Of a stretch of 64,000 bases of DNA, positions 49,843 through 59,400 are shown piece after piece. Under the pieces are notes generated by a model, which saw nothing but the letters and a program-made list of their open reading frames with translations, was not told the origin of the DNA and searched no databases. Position numbers and translations under genes: made by a program. The stretch is taken from assembly GCF_008329715.1 (NCBI RefSeq), contig NZ_VTSR01000005.1:62001-126000 (forward strand), in the 5' to 3' direction. The first letter of the stretch is position 1. Each line of letters begins with the position of its first letter. Source of the DNA: Gimesia chilikensis. Its GTDB lineage: Bacteria; Planctomycetota; Planctomycetia; Planctomycetales; Planctomycetaceae.

Positions 49843-49974
49843 CTGCTAATTCCTGTCGATTCATTGAAAAAGAATCCGGGGTCTCCCATACTGAGACCAG
49901 TTCACATGCTCGCCGGTGAAAACCAGCGATGCCACTCAGAGTAGCACTCCAGTTTGGGAAATGTCATTCAGAAT

Positions 49975-50676
49975 ATGGCCAAAAAAACGAAACCCGTTGT
50001 GTCAGGTTCCAGTTATGCCGACTCACTTGATGCTAAAAAGAAACATGCCCGCAAAATCGCGCGCGGACTGGCTCGCCTGTTCCCTGAACCCGAGTGTGCC
50101 CTGATTCACGATTCACCGTTTCAACTGCTGGTTGCCACGATCCTCTCAGCGCAGTGCACCGACGAACGCGTGAATGCGACGACGCCGACCTTATTCAAAA
50201 AATATCCCACGGCAGCAAAACTCGCGTCCAGCAAACAGCCCGATGTAGAAAAGATCGTCTACCCGCTTGGCTTTTTCCGCGCAAAAGCGACCAACATCCG
50301 CAAGATGGCCCAGGCTTTGATGGAAGATCACGAGGGGGAAGTTCCGAAGACACTCAAAGAACTGGTCGCCCTGCCCGGCGTCGGCCGCAAGACTGCCAAC
50401 GTGGTTCTGGGAACGGCCTTTGATATTCCCAGCGGCGTGGTCGTTGATACGCATGTGAAACGGATCTGTAATCTCTTCGGACTGACGACCAGTAAGAACC
50501 CGGAGATCATCGAGCGAGATCTGATGGAGGTCCTGCCGAAGAAGGAATGGATCGCCTTTTCGCATCGGGTCATTTTGCACGGTCGGGCAACCTGTGTCGC
50601 CCGCAAGCCGCGCTGCCAGGAATGTGCTCTGCTGAAAATCTGTCCGCGAATCGGTTTAAACCCCCTGGACCAATAA
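49975..50676 (+). CDS. nth: Endonuclease III
   Basis: A 233-residue protein from the ATG at 49975; a TTG seven codons earlier is less likely. The HhH motif LPGVGRKTANVVL near 123-135 contains the catalytic Lys. VVDTHVKRI near 148 provides the catalytic Asp. The [4Fe-4S] cluster motif Cys-x6-Cys-x2-Cys-x5-Cys (CVARKPRCQECALLKIC) lies near 205. It removes oxidised pyrimidines and nicks abasic sites in base excision repair. The N-terminal ~15 residues are an extra basic tail. Confidence 0.96.
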   Translation: MAKKTKPVVSGSSYADSLDAKKKHARKIARGLARLFPEPECALIHDSPFQLLVATILSAQCTDERVNATTPTLFKKYPTAAKLASSKQPDVEKIVYPLGFFRAKATNIRKMAQALMEDHEGEVPKTLKELVALPGVGRKTANVVLGTAFDIPSGVVVDTHVKRICNLFGLTTSKNPEIIERDLMEVLPKKEWIAFSHRVILHGRATCVARKPRCQECALLKICPRIGLNPLDQ

Positions 50677-50729
50677 TTGGCTGTTGGTTAACGACTTGAT
50701 CCCGATTCTGAAAACGTCCGCCCGAACTG

Positions 50730-50758
50730 TTGAAAGCCGGTTCGCCGCGGTTTATGGT
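50730..50758 (+). promoter_or_regulatory. Candidate promoter of dcd
   Basis: TTGAAA (50730-50735, 4 of 6) and TATGGT (50753-50758, 4 of 6) are separated by 17 bp, about 47 bp before the dCTP deaminase start. Confidence 0.4.
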
Positions 50759-50805
50759 TCCAGTATGCGAAGTCTTCCTTCAACCTTCACAATAATGAGT
50801 CGCCG

Positions 50806-51378
50806 ATGATCCTGACCGGGAAAGAAATCGAAAAACGCCTGGGAACTGATATTGTCATTGAGCCGTATAATGCAAAGTATCTGAATCCCAACAGCTATAA
50901 CCTCTGTCTCCACAATGAGTTGATGGTCTACGAGGAAATCGTGCTGGACATGGCCCGTCCGAACCGGCTGGGGAAATATGTCATCCCGGAAGAGGGGATG
51001 GTTCTTTACCCCGGACAGCTGTATCTGGGACGAACCACAGAACGGACAGAGACGCACAACCTGGTTCCGCTGCTGGAAGGACGCTCTTCCATCGGACGAC
51101 TGGGAATTTCTGTTCACGCCACTGCAGGGGTAGGCGACATCGGATTCTGCGGCTACTGGACACTGGAAATTACCGTGGCTCAGCCGGTCCGTATTTATGC
51201 AGGCATTCCGATCTGTCAGATCATTTACCATACCGTGGAAGGTGAGATCGTCGAATACAACAGTGACAAGTACCAGAACAATAAAGGCATTCAACCCAGC
51301 CTGCTGTTCAAAGAGCTGGATCCCAACGAGAATCGCCAGATGCGACTCTCTTTCGGCGAAGAGAAAACGTCGGACTAG
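50806..51378 (+). CDS. dcd: dCTP deaminase
   Basis: A 190-residue protein, near the 193 of E. coli Dcd. EGRSSIGRLGISVHATAGVG near 89-108 and GFCGYWTLEI near 112-121 are the family motifs, with the catalytic Glu in TLEI and the active-site Arg/Ser in GRSSIGR. It makes dUTP from dCTP to feed dTMP synthesis. A dUTPase would act next and is not in this window. It is monocistronic and ends at a shared hairpin terminator. Confidence 0.94.
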   Translation: MILTGKEIEKRLGTDIVIEPYNAKYLNPNSYNLCLHNELMVYEEIVLDMARPNRLGKYVIPEEGMVLYPGQLYLGRTTERTETHNLVPLLEGRSSIGRLGISVHATAGVGDIGFCGYWTLEITVAQPVRIYAGIPICQIIYHTVEGEIVEYNSDKYQNNKGIQPSLLFKELDPNENRQMRLSFGEEKTSD

Positions 51379-51402
51379 ACGTGAGCAACAATTCACTCAA
51401 TG

Positions 51403-51438
51403 AAAAAGGCGTTACAGCAGAAACTGTAACGCCTTTTT
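51403..51438. terminator. Bidirectional terminator between dcd and the oxidoreductase genes
   Basis: AAAAAGGCGTTACAG (51403-51417) pairs with CTGTAACGCCTTTTT (51424-51438) around CAGAAA. A-tract and T-tract flanks make it work on both strands. The two genes converge here. Confidence 0.92.
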
Positions 51439-51459
51439 TGATGGACTGATTCGAGCCGG

Positions 51460-52482
51460 TTACACGGTCCAGGTATCCCCGGTGTTGAACAGGGCTTCCA
51501 GGTCCCCTTCTCCGTTACGTTCAGTAGCGGATTTGACCTGGTCGTAAACGGCTTCGTTATAGGTCGGATGTTCGACACAACGGAAGACGCCCATGGGTTC
51601 GGGCATTTCCGGATATCGCATGCTGGCCAGCAGGAATGCGAGATTCATGTCTTCCGATTTTTCGTCGTGGAACAGCAGGTCGTCTTCGGTAACACCTTTA
51701 CCCAGTTCGACGACTTCGGGCTGATCATGGCTGTTGAGCCGAATCCCCTTGTCACGATCTTTACCGAAAATCAGTGGCTTGCCGTGTTCGAGGTAAATCA
51801 CGTTCTCTTCCTTTTCACCCTTCTTCGAGGCGAATGCGAAGGCACCGCTGTTGAAGACGTTACAGTCCTGGTAGACCTCGACGAAGGCGGTTCCCTTGTG
51901 GTTGGCAGCCCGTTCGAGCACGTTACAGAGGTGCTTGATATCGACATCGACCGAGCGGGCGGCGAAGGTAGCACGAGCGCCGATGGCGACGGACAGAGGG
52001 TTCAACGGACGGTCTACCGAGCCGAACGGCGTACTTTTGGTTTTGGTTCCCGTGGGGCTGGTCGGTGAGTATTGTCCTTTGGTCAGACCATAAATCTGGT
52101 TGTTGAACAGAATGACTTTGACATCCACATTCCGCCGCAGGACGTGCATGAAGTGGTTCCCTCCGATGGAGAGCGAATCGCCATCACCGGTGATGACCCA
52201 GACCTGCAGATCGGGGTTGGCGAGTTTTACGCCTGTCGCGACTGCCGGTGCACGACCGTGAATACTGTGCATGCCGTAGGTATCCATGTAGTACGGGAAC
52301 CGGCTGGAGCAGCCGATACCGGACACGAATACGAATTTTTCCTTGGGGATTCCCAGGGTGGGCAGAACTTTTTTCATCTGGGCGAGAATGGAATAGTCGC
52401 CGCAGCGCGGGCACCAGCGGATTTCCTGGTCACTGGCAAAATCTTTTGGCGAGAGGACAGGTAGCGAGGTGTCTACACTCAT
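51460..52482 (-). CDS. korB: 2-oxoacid:ferredoxin oxidoreductase, beta subunit
   Basis: About 340 residues from the ATG at 52482, preceded by AAGGA at eight bases; an ATG eight codons upstream is less favoured. WCPRCGDY near 24-31 and GIGCSS near 56 supply cluster cysteines. GDGDSLSIGGNH near 102-113 with FNNQIYGLTKGQ near 131-142 forms the thiamine diphosphate/Mg2+ site. It oxidatively decarboxylates a 2-oxoacid (2-oxoglutarate or pyruvate) to the CoA thioester, reducing ferredoxin. The substrate is likely 2-oxoglutarate by general similarity, but this is not certain. Confidence 0.9.
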   Translation of the reverse strand: MSVDTSLPVLSPKDFASDQEIRWCPRCGDYSILAQMKKVLPTLGIPKEKFVFVSGIGCSSRFPYYMDTYGMHSIHGRAPAVATGVKLANPDLQVWVITGDGDSLSIGGNHFMHVLRRNVDVKVILFNNQIYGLTKGQYSPTSPTGTKTKSTPFGSVDRPLNPLSVAIGARATFAARSVDVDIKHLCNVLERAANHKGTAFVEVYQDCNVFNSGAFAFASKKGEKEENVIYLEHGKPLIFGKDRDKGIRLNSHDQPEVVELGKGVTEDDLLFHDEKSEDMNLAFLLASMRYPEMPEPMGVFRCVEHPTYNEAVYDQVKSATERNGEGDLEALFNTGDTWTV

Positions 52483-52550
52483 TTTATTATCCTTAAACGC
52501 AATCAATCGTTTCTAAAATAGTTTAGCTGTTGGTCTGTGAAAACGATGGT

Positions 52551-54422
52551 TTATTTGTCTTCGATCACTTCTCTGATCTTCTGCTTGACTTCGCTGATCA
52601 GGAACGGTTTTCCCTGGACCTTGTTCAAACCAACGGCGTCTGCCAGATAAGTGCCGCGAATGATCATTCGCAGTTGCCCGGTATTGAGTTCCGGAATCAG
52701 GACTTTCTTGTAGTTTTTGATCACATCGCCCAGATTTTTGGGGAACGGATTCAGATACCGCAGGTGAGCGTGTGCCACCGAAAGTCCTTCTTTAATCGAA
52801 TGTTTGACGGCGGTGCGGACAGCACCGTAAGTTCCGCCCCAACTGATCACAAGCAGGTCGCCAGACTCGGGGCCTTCTACTTCCTGTTCGGGAATGAAGT
52901 CCGCGATACCGGCGATTTTATTGGCTCGCAGAGTCGTCATGTACTGATGGTTCTGCGGAGAGTAATCGACGTTACCGGTGACATCCGATTTTTCCAGGCC
53001 ACCCACGCGGTGTTCACAGCCGGGTGTACCAGGCACAACCCAGGGACGGGCTTTCTTTTCATCCCGCAGGTAAGGCATGAACTGCTCGCCATCCTTCTGT
53101 CTGTTCTCGTGTGAGACTTTGATCGGCTTGAGCGAGGACATTTCCGGAATCTGCCAGGGCTCGGCACCGTTGGCGATGTAACCGTCACTGAGTAGCATGA
53201 CGGGGGTCATGAATTCCACAGCAATCCGCATCGCTTCCTGTGCCATGTGGAAGCAGTCTGCTGGAGACGCAGGAGCAACCAGAGGCAGCGGGCAGTCGCC
53301 GTTACGTCCGAACATGCACATATAAAGGTCGGACTGCTCTGTTTTTGTTGGCAGACCGGTACTGGGTCCGCCGCGCTGGACATCGACGATGACCATCGGC
53401 AGTTCCATGATGGCGCCCAGTCCCATGCCTTCCCCTTTGAGGGCAATCCCGGGACCACTGCTGGCGGTAATCGCCAGGTCGCCGGCATAGGAGGCTCCCA
53501 CCACACTGGTGATGGCGGCGATTTCGTCTTCCGCCTGGAAGGTGACCACGTTGAAGTTTTTCAGTTTGGACAGCTCATGCAGAATATCGCTGGCAGGTGT
53601 AATCGGGTAACCGCCGTAAAACAGCTTCTTACCGGCCAGTGTGGCTGCGGTGACGAAACCGAAGGCGATCGCTTCATTACCGGTGACTTTGCGATATTTA
53701 CCTGGTGGCAGTTCCGCAGGATCAACACGATAGTGCACGGTCATCGCTTCGGTGGTAATCCCGAAGTTATAGCCGGCATGCAGTGCCTTGAGGTTTGCTT
53801 CGACCAGTTCGGGTTTCTTGGCAAACTTGCTCTTTACCCATTCTTCGGTCGGTGTCGCATCCCGCTGGTAGAGCCAGTAGACCAGGCCCATGGCGAAGAA
53901 GTTTTTGCAACGTTCTGCTTCACGAGGTGACAGTCCCAGTTCCGCAACAGCGTCACGAGTGAGGCTGGTCATCGGCACTTTCTGGACCTGATAGGCTGCC
54001 AGCGACTCTTCATCATCAAGGGGATTACTCTCATAGCCCGCTTTGGAAAGATTGCTCTTCTCGAACGCATCTTCGTTGACGATCAGGGTTCCGCCCCGCT
54101 TGAGGTCGGCAACGTTCGTCTTGAGAGCAGCGGGGTTCATGGCAACCAGGGTGTCGACTTCATCGCCCGGCGTGTAGATGTCGGAACTGGAGAAGCAGAT
54201 CTGGAAACCACTCACGCCCCCCAGCGTACCGGCGGGTGCGCGAATTTCTGCGGGGAAATCCGGCAATGTGCTGACATCATTACCGAAGACGGCTGACACG
54301 TTGGTAAACTGCGTGCCAGCCAGCTGCATCCCGTCTCCACTATCTCCACAAAAACGGATAACAACAGCATCCAGTTGTTCGCTGATTTTGCCGTTAGCAC
54401 CAGACACGTCTGTGGTCGCCAT
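52551..54422 (-). CDS. korA: 2-oxoacid:ferredoxin oxidoreductase, fused gamma-alpha subunit
   Basis: A 623-residue protein. The N-terminal ~200 residues are the gamma domain ([13 protein letters not shown] near 24-36). From about 225 the alpha/pyrimidine domain begins ([21 protein letters not shown]). [13 protein letters not shown] near 250 and [17 protein letters not shown] near 300 are hallmark motifs. It partners the beta subunit encoded 68 bp downstream. Such ferredoxin-linked enzymes let cells replace 2-oxoglutarate dehydrogenase or run reductive carbon flow. It ends with a domain for 2-oxoacid binding. Confidence 0.92.
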   Translation of the reverse strand: MATTDVSGANGKISEQLDAVVIRFCGDSGDGMQLAGTQFTNVSAVFGNDVSTLPDFPAEIRAPAGTLGGVSGFQICFSSSDIYTPGDEVDTLVAMNPAALKTNVADLKRGGTLIVNEDAFEKSNLSKAGYESNPLDDEESLAAYQVQKVPMTSLTRDAVAELGLSPREAERCKNFFAMGLVYWLYQRDATPTEEWVKSKFAKKPELVEANLKALHAGYNFGITTEAMTVHYRVDPAELPPGKYRKVTGNEAIAFGFVTAATLAGKKLFYGGYPITPASDILHELSKLKNFNVVTFQAEDEIAAITSVVGASYAGDLAITASSGPGIALKGEGMGLGAIMELPMVIVDVQRGGPSTGLPTKTEQSDLYMCMFGRNGDCPLPLVAPASPADCFHMAQEAMRIAVEFMTPVMLLSDGYIANGAEPWQIPEMSSLKPIKVSHENRQKDGEQFMPYLRDEKKARPWVVPGTPGCEHRVGGLEKSDVTGNVDYSPQNHQYMTTLRANKIAGIADFIPEQEVEGPESGDLLVISWGGTYGAVRTAVKHSIKEGLSVAHAHLRYLNPFPKNLGDVIKNYKKVLIPELNTGQLRMIIRGTYLADAVGLNKVQGKPFLISEVKQKIREVIEDK

Positions 54423-55173
54423 TCTGCTTGTTACTCCCTGGCAGTCTGTTCTGTTGCCAGTTCAGACTGTTTCAGTTGAAAGAAAATTGTATTGTAAGTT
54501 TTTGCTGCGATTTTATTCCTGACAGCAGCCTGTCTATTCGACAGTAGCCCGTCTCAGGGATGTCCGTTCCTCTGGTCTGGCCCTGTTTCTGATAACGCAA
54601 AAACCAGACTGTCCATCACTGAATAAATGAAACCAGGGAAAACGCGAAGTGGTCTCTCAGACATGACACGGGCCCGGTTGAGCATGACCCTGATGAGGAG
54701 GGAAAGACGCAGGAGTATTTCACACTTGATTTCACAATTTGATGAATCATTCCGTCTGGCAAGCGAAATCGATTCAATCCCCGTCAGGGACTGAAGTTCG
54801 GCTTCAGACTTCCATATATTCCTCATTGACTGTTCACCATCGCTCCATCAAACGGCAAACCCAATGAAATAGAATTATTCCTTATAATCGGCATTTTTAC
54901 ACCAAATTCACCACAGGGAAAGCCTTGAAATAGCACATTCTTGCGTGTTTCTTGAGAATTTCCATGAGAATGTACTCAAGCGACTTCCCCTGCCGGAATT
55001 ATAGTCATAACCGTTACAGATCCAAACTAAACCGCACATATTTATCCACTTTATTGGGTGGATGACTTTAAGCTCAGTTAAATCAACGGATTCAGGGAAG
55101 AGCTATAAAAAAACGACAGCAGAAACGTCATTATTTCTGCTGTCGGAGAGGACACATCACTGCCTCAAAAGGC
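54423..55173. other. Long intergenic region upstream of korA
   Basis: About 750 bp. It holds the methyltransferase terminator (55107-55145) and, on the minus strand, a perfect TATAAT at 54998-55003 with only a weak TTGGAT 16 bp upstream. A small inverted repeat ATCCAC...GTGGAT lies near 55046-55065. No convincing gene was found; an open frame around 54554-54826 has no family-like features. Confidence 0.5.
55107..55145 (-). terminator. Terminator after the methyltransferase gene
   Basis: CGACAGCAGAAA (55114-55125) pairs with TTTCTGCTGTCG (55134-55145). Seven A residues at 55107-55113 give a U-tract on the minus-strand transcript. Confidence 0.92.
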
Positions 55174-56259
55174 TCAGGCTGCCTTGGTGGTCGTATAGAA
55201 ATAATTCATGATGTCATGGGGCAATTCCTGTACATCCACTTTCTCAAAGCCGGCGGTCTGCAGCATCTCACAGGCGAGCTCTTTCCCCCAGCAGGTTCCG
55301 AGCCCTGCCCCGCCCTGGGCAAGCGAAACGGTCATGCAGTGCATGGTGGAGATGGTATAGAACATGGGTCCCAGTGGATTGCTGATGTTCTGTTCCACAT
55401 TGCTCGATGCGGCGATGTCCTGCATCAGGAAGGTGCCGCCCGGTTTCAGCGAAGCATTGACATGACTGAGTACTACTGCGGGCTGGGCCTGATCGTGAAT
55501 TACATCGAAAGCGGTAATCAGATCAAAGGCTTCCGGCTGGTTCATGCGGGCCACGTCCTGCACGCGAAAGGTGATGTTCGTCAAGCCGCGTTCCGCCGCA
55601 GAGGCTTGCGCCCGGCCGATTGATTCTTCTGAGATGTCATAGCCAGAAAAGCGACTGTTCGGAAATGCGGCTGCCATTTCGATCAGTGCCATCCCGCTGC
55701 CACAACCGATATCCAGTACCTCGATGCCCGTCCGCAGTTTCTCTTCCAGTCCGGGGACGAGGGGCAGAATATGCTCGAAGAGTCCGCAGACCACCGAGTT
55801 ATAACTCTCCTCCGCCATCACTTCATGGAAGCGGGCGAATTCGGAATAGGGTACCCCGCCCCCTTCGCGGAAGCAGTCGACGATTTGATCTTCGACGCTC
55901 CCCAGTACCGAGAACCACTGCATCGTCGTCGCGAAATTGTTGGAGCCGGCCGCCCGCGTCAAGAGGGCCGCGTGTTCTGCTGGCAGGAAGTACGTCTTCA
56001 GCACCGAGTCGTACTCCACAATACCGCCGGTCACCATAGCCCCCAGCCATTCTCGCACATAGCGTTCATTCAGCCCTGACTGTTCGGCGATCTGACTGCT
56101 GGTAGCGTGTTCCATTTCGCTCATGATATCGAACAGTCGAGCGCGGTGCCCGATAGAAATCATGAAAGAGAGTCCGCTGTGATTGACGATCTGCAGCAGC
56201 TTCTGCCCGAACTCGTCTGTCCGCTCAGCATCAATATTCAGGTTACAGTTATTACACAT
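55174..56259 (-). CDS. Winged-helix class I SAM-dependent methyltransferase
   Basis: A 361-residue protein. The N-terminal ~110 residues form a winged helix (ATSSQIAEQSGLNERYVREWLGAMV near 52-76), as in Rv2258c-type and O-methyltransferase dimerisation domains. The Rossmann part has VLDIGCGSGMALIEMA near 180-195 (motif I), GYDIS near 205 and FDLITAFDVIHDQAQP near 248. The chain begins MCNNCN, with two cysteines that could bind a metal. The methyl acceptor is unknown; small-molecule or arsenite-like substrates are possible. It is monocistronic. Confidence 0.82.
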   Translation of the reverse strand: MCNNCNLNIDAERTDEFGQKLLQIVNHSGLSFMISIGHRARLFDIMSEMEHATSSQIAEQSGLNERYVREWLGAMVTGGIVEYDSVLKTYFLPAEHAALLTRAAGSNNFATTMQWFSVLGSVEDQIVDCFREGGGVPYSEFARFHEVMAEESYNSVVCGLFEHILPLVPGLEEKLRTGIEVLDIGCGSGMALIEMAAAFPNSRFSGYDISEESIGRAQASAAERGLTNITFRVQDVARMNQPEAFDLITAFDVIHDQAQPAVVLSHVNASLKPGGTFLMQDIAASSNVEQNISNPLGPMFYTISTMHCMTVSLAQGGAGLGTCWGKELACEMLQTAGFEKVDVQELPHDIMNYFYTTTKAA

Positions 56260-56438
56260 GGTCGCTCATACTCCTTTGCAGTAATGTGACAGCAATTTGT
56301 TTTGGGGGACAAACACAGGCCCGCTGTCCTTCCATCTGAATGACAGAGCGGTAAAACAGGGAGTATGTTACTGTATTTTTTGAAAAATCGGGAAACGGAA
56401 TCATCCCGACAGAATAACCATTTTTCTGGTAAGGACTT

Positions 56439-56473
56439 AAAAAAAGTCGCGAGATTGTTTGATCCCGCGACTT
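56439..56473 (-). terminator. Terminator after the RHS gene
   Basis: AAGTCGCG (56444-56451) pairs with CGCGACTT (56466-56473). A-residues just before it give a U-tract on the minus strand. Confidence 0.75.
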
Positions 56474-56497
56474 CAGTTGGAAATGCCTGTCAGGTGT

Positions 56498-59400
56498 CTA
56501 TTTAGGAATCGCAATTTTTCCAGCGAATGATCCATCAACCGACTTACGCGACCCCTTCTGCCCGGGGATTTCCACTTCGACATCCAGCCTGATATCTCCG
56601 GTAACTCCCTTTTGGCCTGGTTTGATCCAGATCTCGGCTTCATGAACCGTCACGCGTATCCCGGCGATGGTCTCCTCAATTTTCTTTTGAGTCTCTTCTT
56701 TCGATGGCCTTCCACCTCCTCCAGGAGCAATACCACCGAAACCCTTAAATCCTTCGGCAAACCCCATACCCATGGCGACTGCCATTGAAGTGACTGCTTT
56801 GTAGAACTTACTGACAATTTCTTTCAATCGTTCGTCGGCGATCACATACGATCCATCTTCTCCTTTTTCAGCAAAGAATGTGAGCTTACTGTCGAGACCA
56901 AAGTGTTTCTTGAAATCGGCTCTCTCTTCCGCATTCAGAGGCAGGTGCAGGGTGACTTTGGCTGCCATCTTCTGCTCTTCACCGGTCAACATGAATTCCA
57001 TCAAGACCGTTTTAGGCTTCTCACCTTCTTTACTCTGAATGGGAATGGAATAAATCAGATTCACGCCTGTCAGGGGGGGATCATCATCAAACAGAATCTC
57101 AGGGTCGGTCACCAGTTTGGAACCGAGATAACCAGTGATGGCACCAATGATGGAACCGGGCACTGCACCGATCCCCCCGGCAGTGGCCCCCCAGGCACCA
57201 CCCAGCTTAGCACCGAGCCAGACTGCTCCCCAGACACTGACTTCTCTTTTGGTCTGATCGACTCTATCTTTAGCGTTATAGATGTTTTTTGCGCTGTTGT
57301 AGACTCCATAGATAATCAGTCCGCGTCCCAACCAGGGAGCCGCCTTACTGCCGAGGATTCGCAACTTGCCGAATCTGGTCATCCGGCTGGGGAGGCCCGA
57401 CGATTTCAGAGACTGGAATGCTGCCTGCTGCTCAGCGTTCATCGCAGCCGTCCCTCCCGATTCGACGGGCGCCGCCCAGGCAGCCTGACGCGCCGCTTCC
57501 ATCTGCTCAAATGGATGTCTCATCCCGGGGGGTATCCACTGATTGACCGGCATCCTGGGCATGACCATGGGTGGAGGTGTCGGATTAAAGGGTTGAGATG
57601 GTAAATTTTCCAACCAGATGGCTCCAGCCGAACCTGGGGCCGGAATACCTGTCGTGCCTTCCGGGTCAAATTGGTTGACAGGCTCACCGTTCAGGTAGAG
57701 ATAGGCATTTTGAGTGATTGGATCTTCGAGTGTACCTGACTCTGTATCCGCAGAAATAAAGAGAGACAAAGCGGCATCATACCAGCGGCTGCGGTAGTGG
57801 TAGAGGCCTGTCTCCCGATCCAGGTAGCGTCCCTTGGCATAGAAACGATTGGGAACCTGCTCCTCGATAACGTTGACTTCACCACAAGGCGAATAGTTAT
57901 AGCTGTTGACGAGTTCCCCTTTCTGGTTGATCACTGCCAGTACGGAGTGATCGGGAGCGGTGATGAAATAGTATTGTTCCTTGCCAATCACCTGGCCGAA
58001 TCGTTGATCCAGGTTCTCTCCGTTGAGATAGACGCGATCCAGTTTGCCGTCAATCAGTTCGCCAACGATGTTTTTCCGATCCTGCAAAAACTGAGTCGAC
58101 TTGCCGCCATCATTGCGCGAGGCGAGCAGACCATCGGGATCGTAAGCATACTCGATGGATTTGCTGCCCTGCAGATCGACGCGTTGCAGCAAATCGAGCG
58201 CATCATAATCATAGCGGGTTGTGCCCTGCTGGTTGGCGCGACTGATGAGGTTGCCTGTAGTGCTGTACTGCAGAGAAGTTTCACCCGTACTCAGCAATTG
58301 ATTGAGAGCGTTAAATTTGCGTTCCTGATTGTCCCGTTTTTTCAGATTACCAGCCAGATCATACTCATATGATTCACGTCGGCCATCAGGATAGACGGTT
58401 TCACTCAGTCGTCCCTGGTTATCATAGGCATAAGAAAAGGTGTTACCCTGCAGGACCGCCCGAATGATGCGGCCGGCGGAGTCATAATCATACGTGGCCT
58501 GGTAAATCACCTTGCCGCTATTCTGTCTGCATTCAATTCGTTGTAACAGCCCATTGGGATGATAGGTGTATGCGATGCGGGCTGACTGACCGGTGATCAA
58601 AGTCTGGCGTCTGCCGAACTCGTCATATTCAATGCCTACCTCTGCCCCTGAAGGACCAGTCACGCCGGTCAGCCGGGCCTGCTGATCGTAGCGATAATTG
58701 ATCGATTTCCCTTCCGGTAACAGAACCGAGGAAACACGCTCGCCGTTTCCGTAGGTGTAGCCCACCGCAGTGTGTTGCGTATCATTTCGTACTTCGAGCA
58801 GTTTGCCCCCACGATCATATAGAAAGCGATATGCCTCATCTTTGACAGCACTGGTGACAGGCAACCCCTGCGAATTGTATTCGTGGGAGCGAATCACGGT
58901 TTCTCCCTCTTTGATCTCCACCGGCTGCCTGGTCTTATCATATTTGTATGAAAGCCGTTTTCCGTCTTCGCGTGTCAGTTCTTCCAGTTGATCGGCGGTG
59001 TTCCAGCGATACTGGCGACGCTGCCCCAGGGCATTGGTTCGGCTTAAGACGCGACCGACATCGTCGTATTCAAAGCGGGTCTGTCCTCCTCCCGGGGAAT
59101 TAATAACCTTAAGGTTGTCTGCCGTATCGTATTCATAGCGATATTCGCTCTGGCCTGTCTGTACCAGTGATAGATTCCCGGCGATATCGTATTCATAGCG
59201 CCTGGCGCCTCGAGTGGGAGAGATGATTTCTTTCGGTCGATTCAAAGCATCATAGTCATAGCGTCTGATTCCAGTAACCGTGGAATCATCCCGCTTTAAC
59301 TGCCCGGCGAGATCATATTCAAAGCGAACCGTTTCCCCGCCGATCTGGCGAAGTTCGGTGGGCAGCTCCGTATCTTTATAAGCAAATTCAGCCTGCTGCC

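Noticed and set aside
54554-54826. A possible 90-residue protein in the region upstream of korA
   Set aside because: No ribosome binding site, no recognisable motif and an atypical composition.
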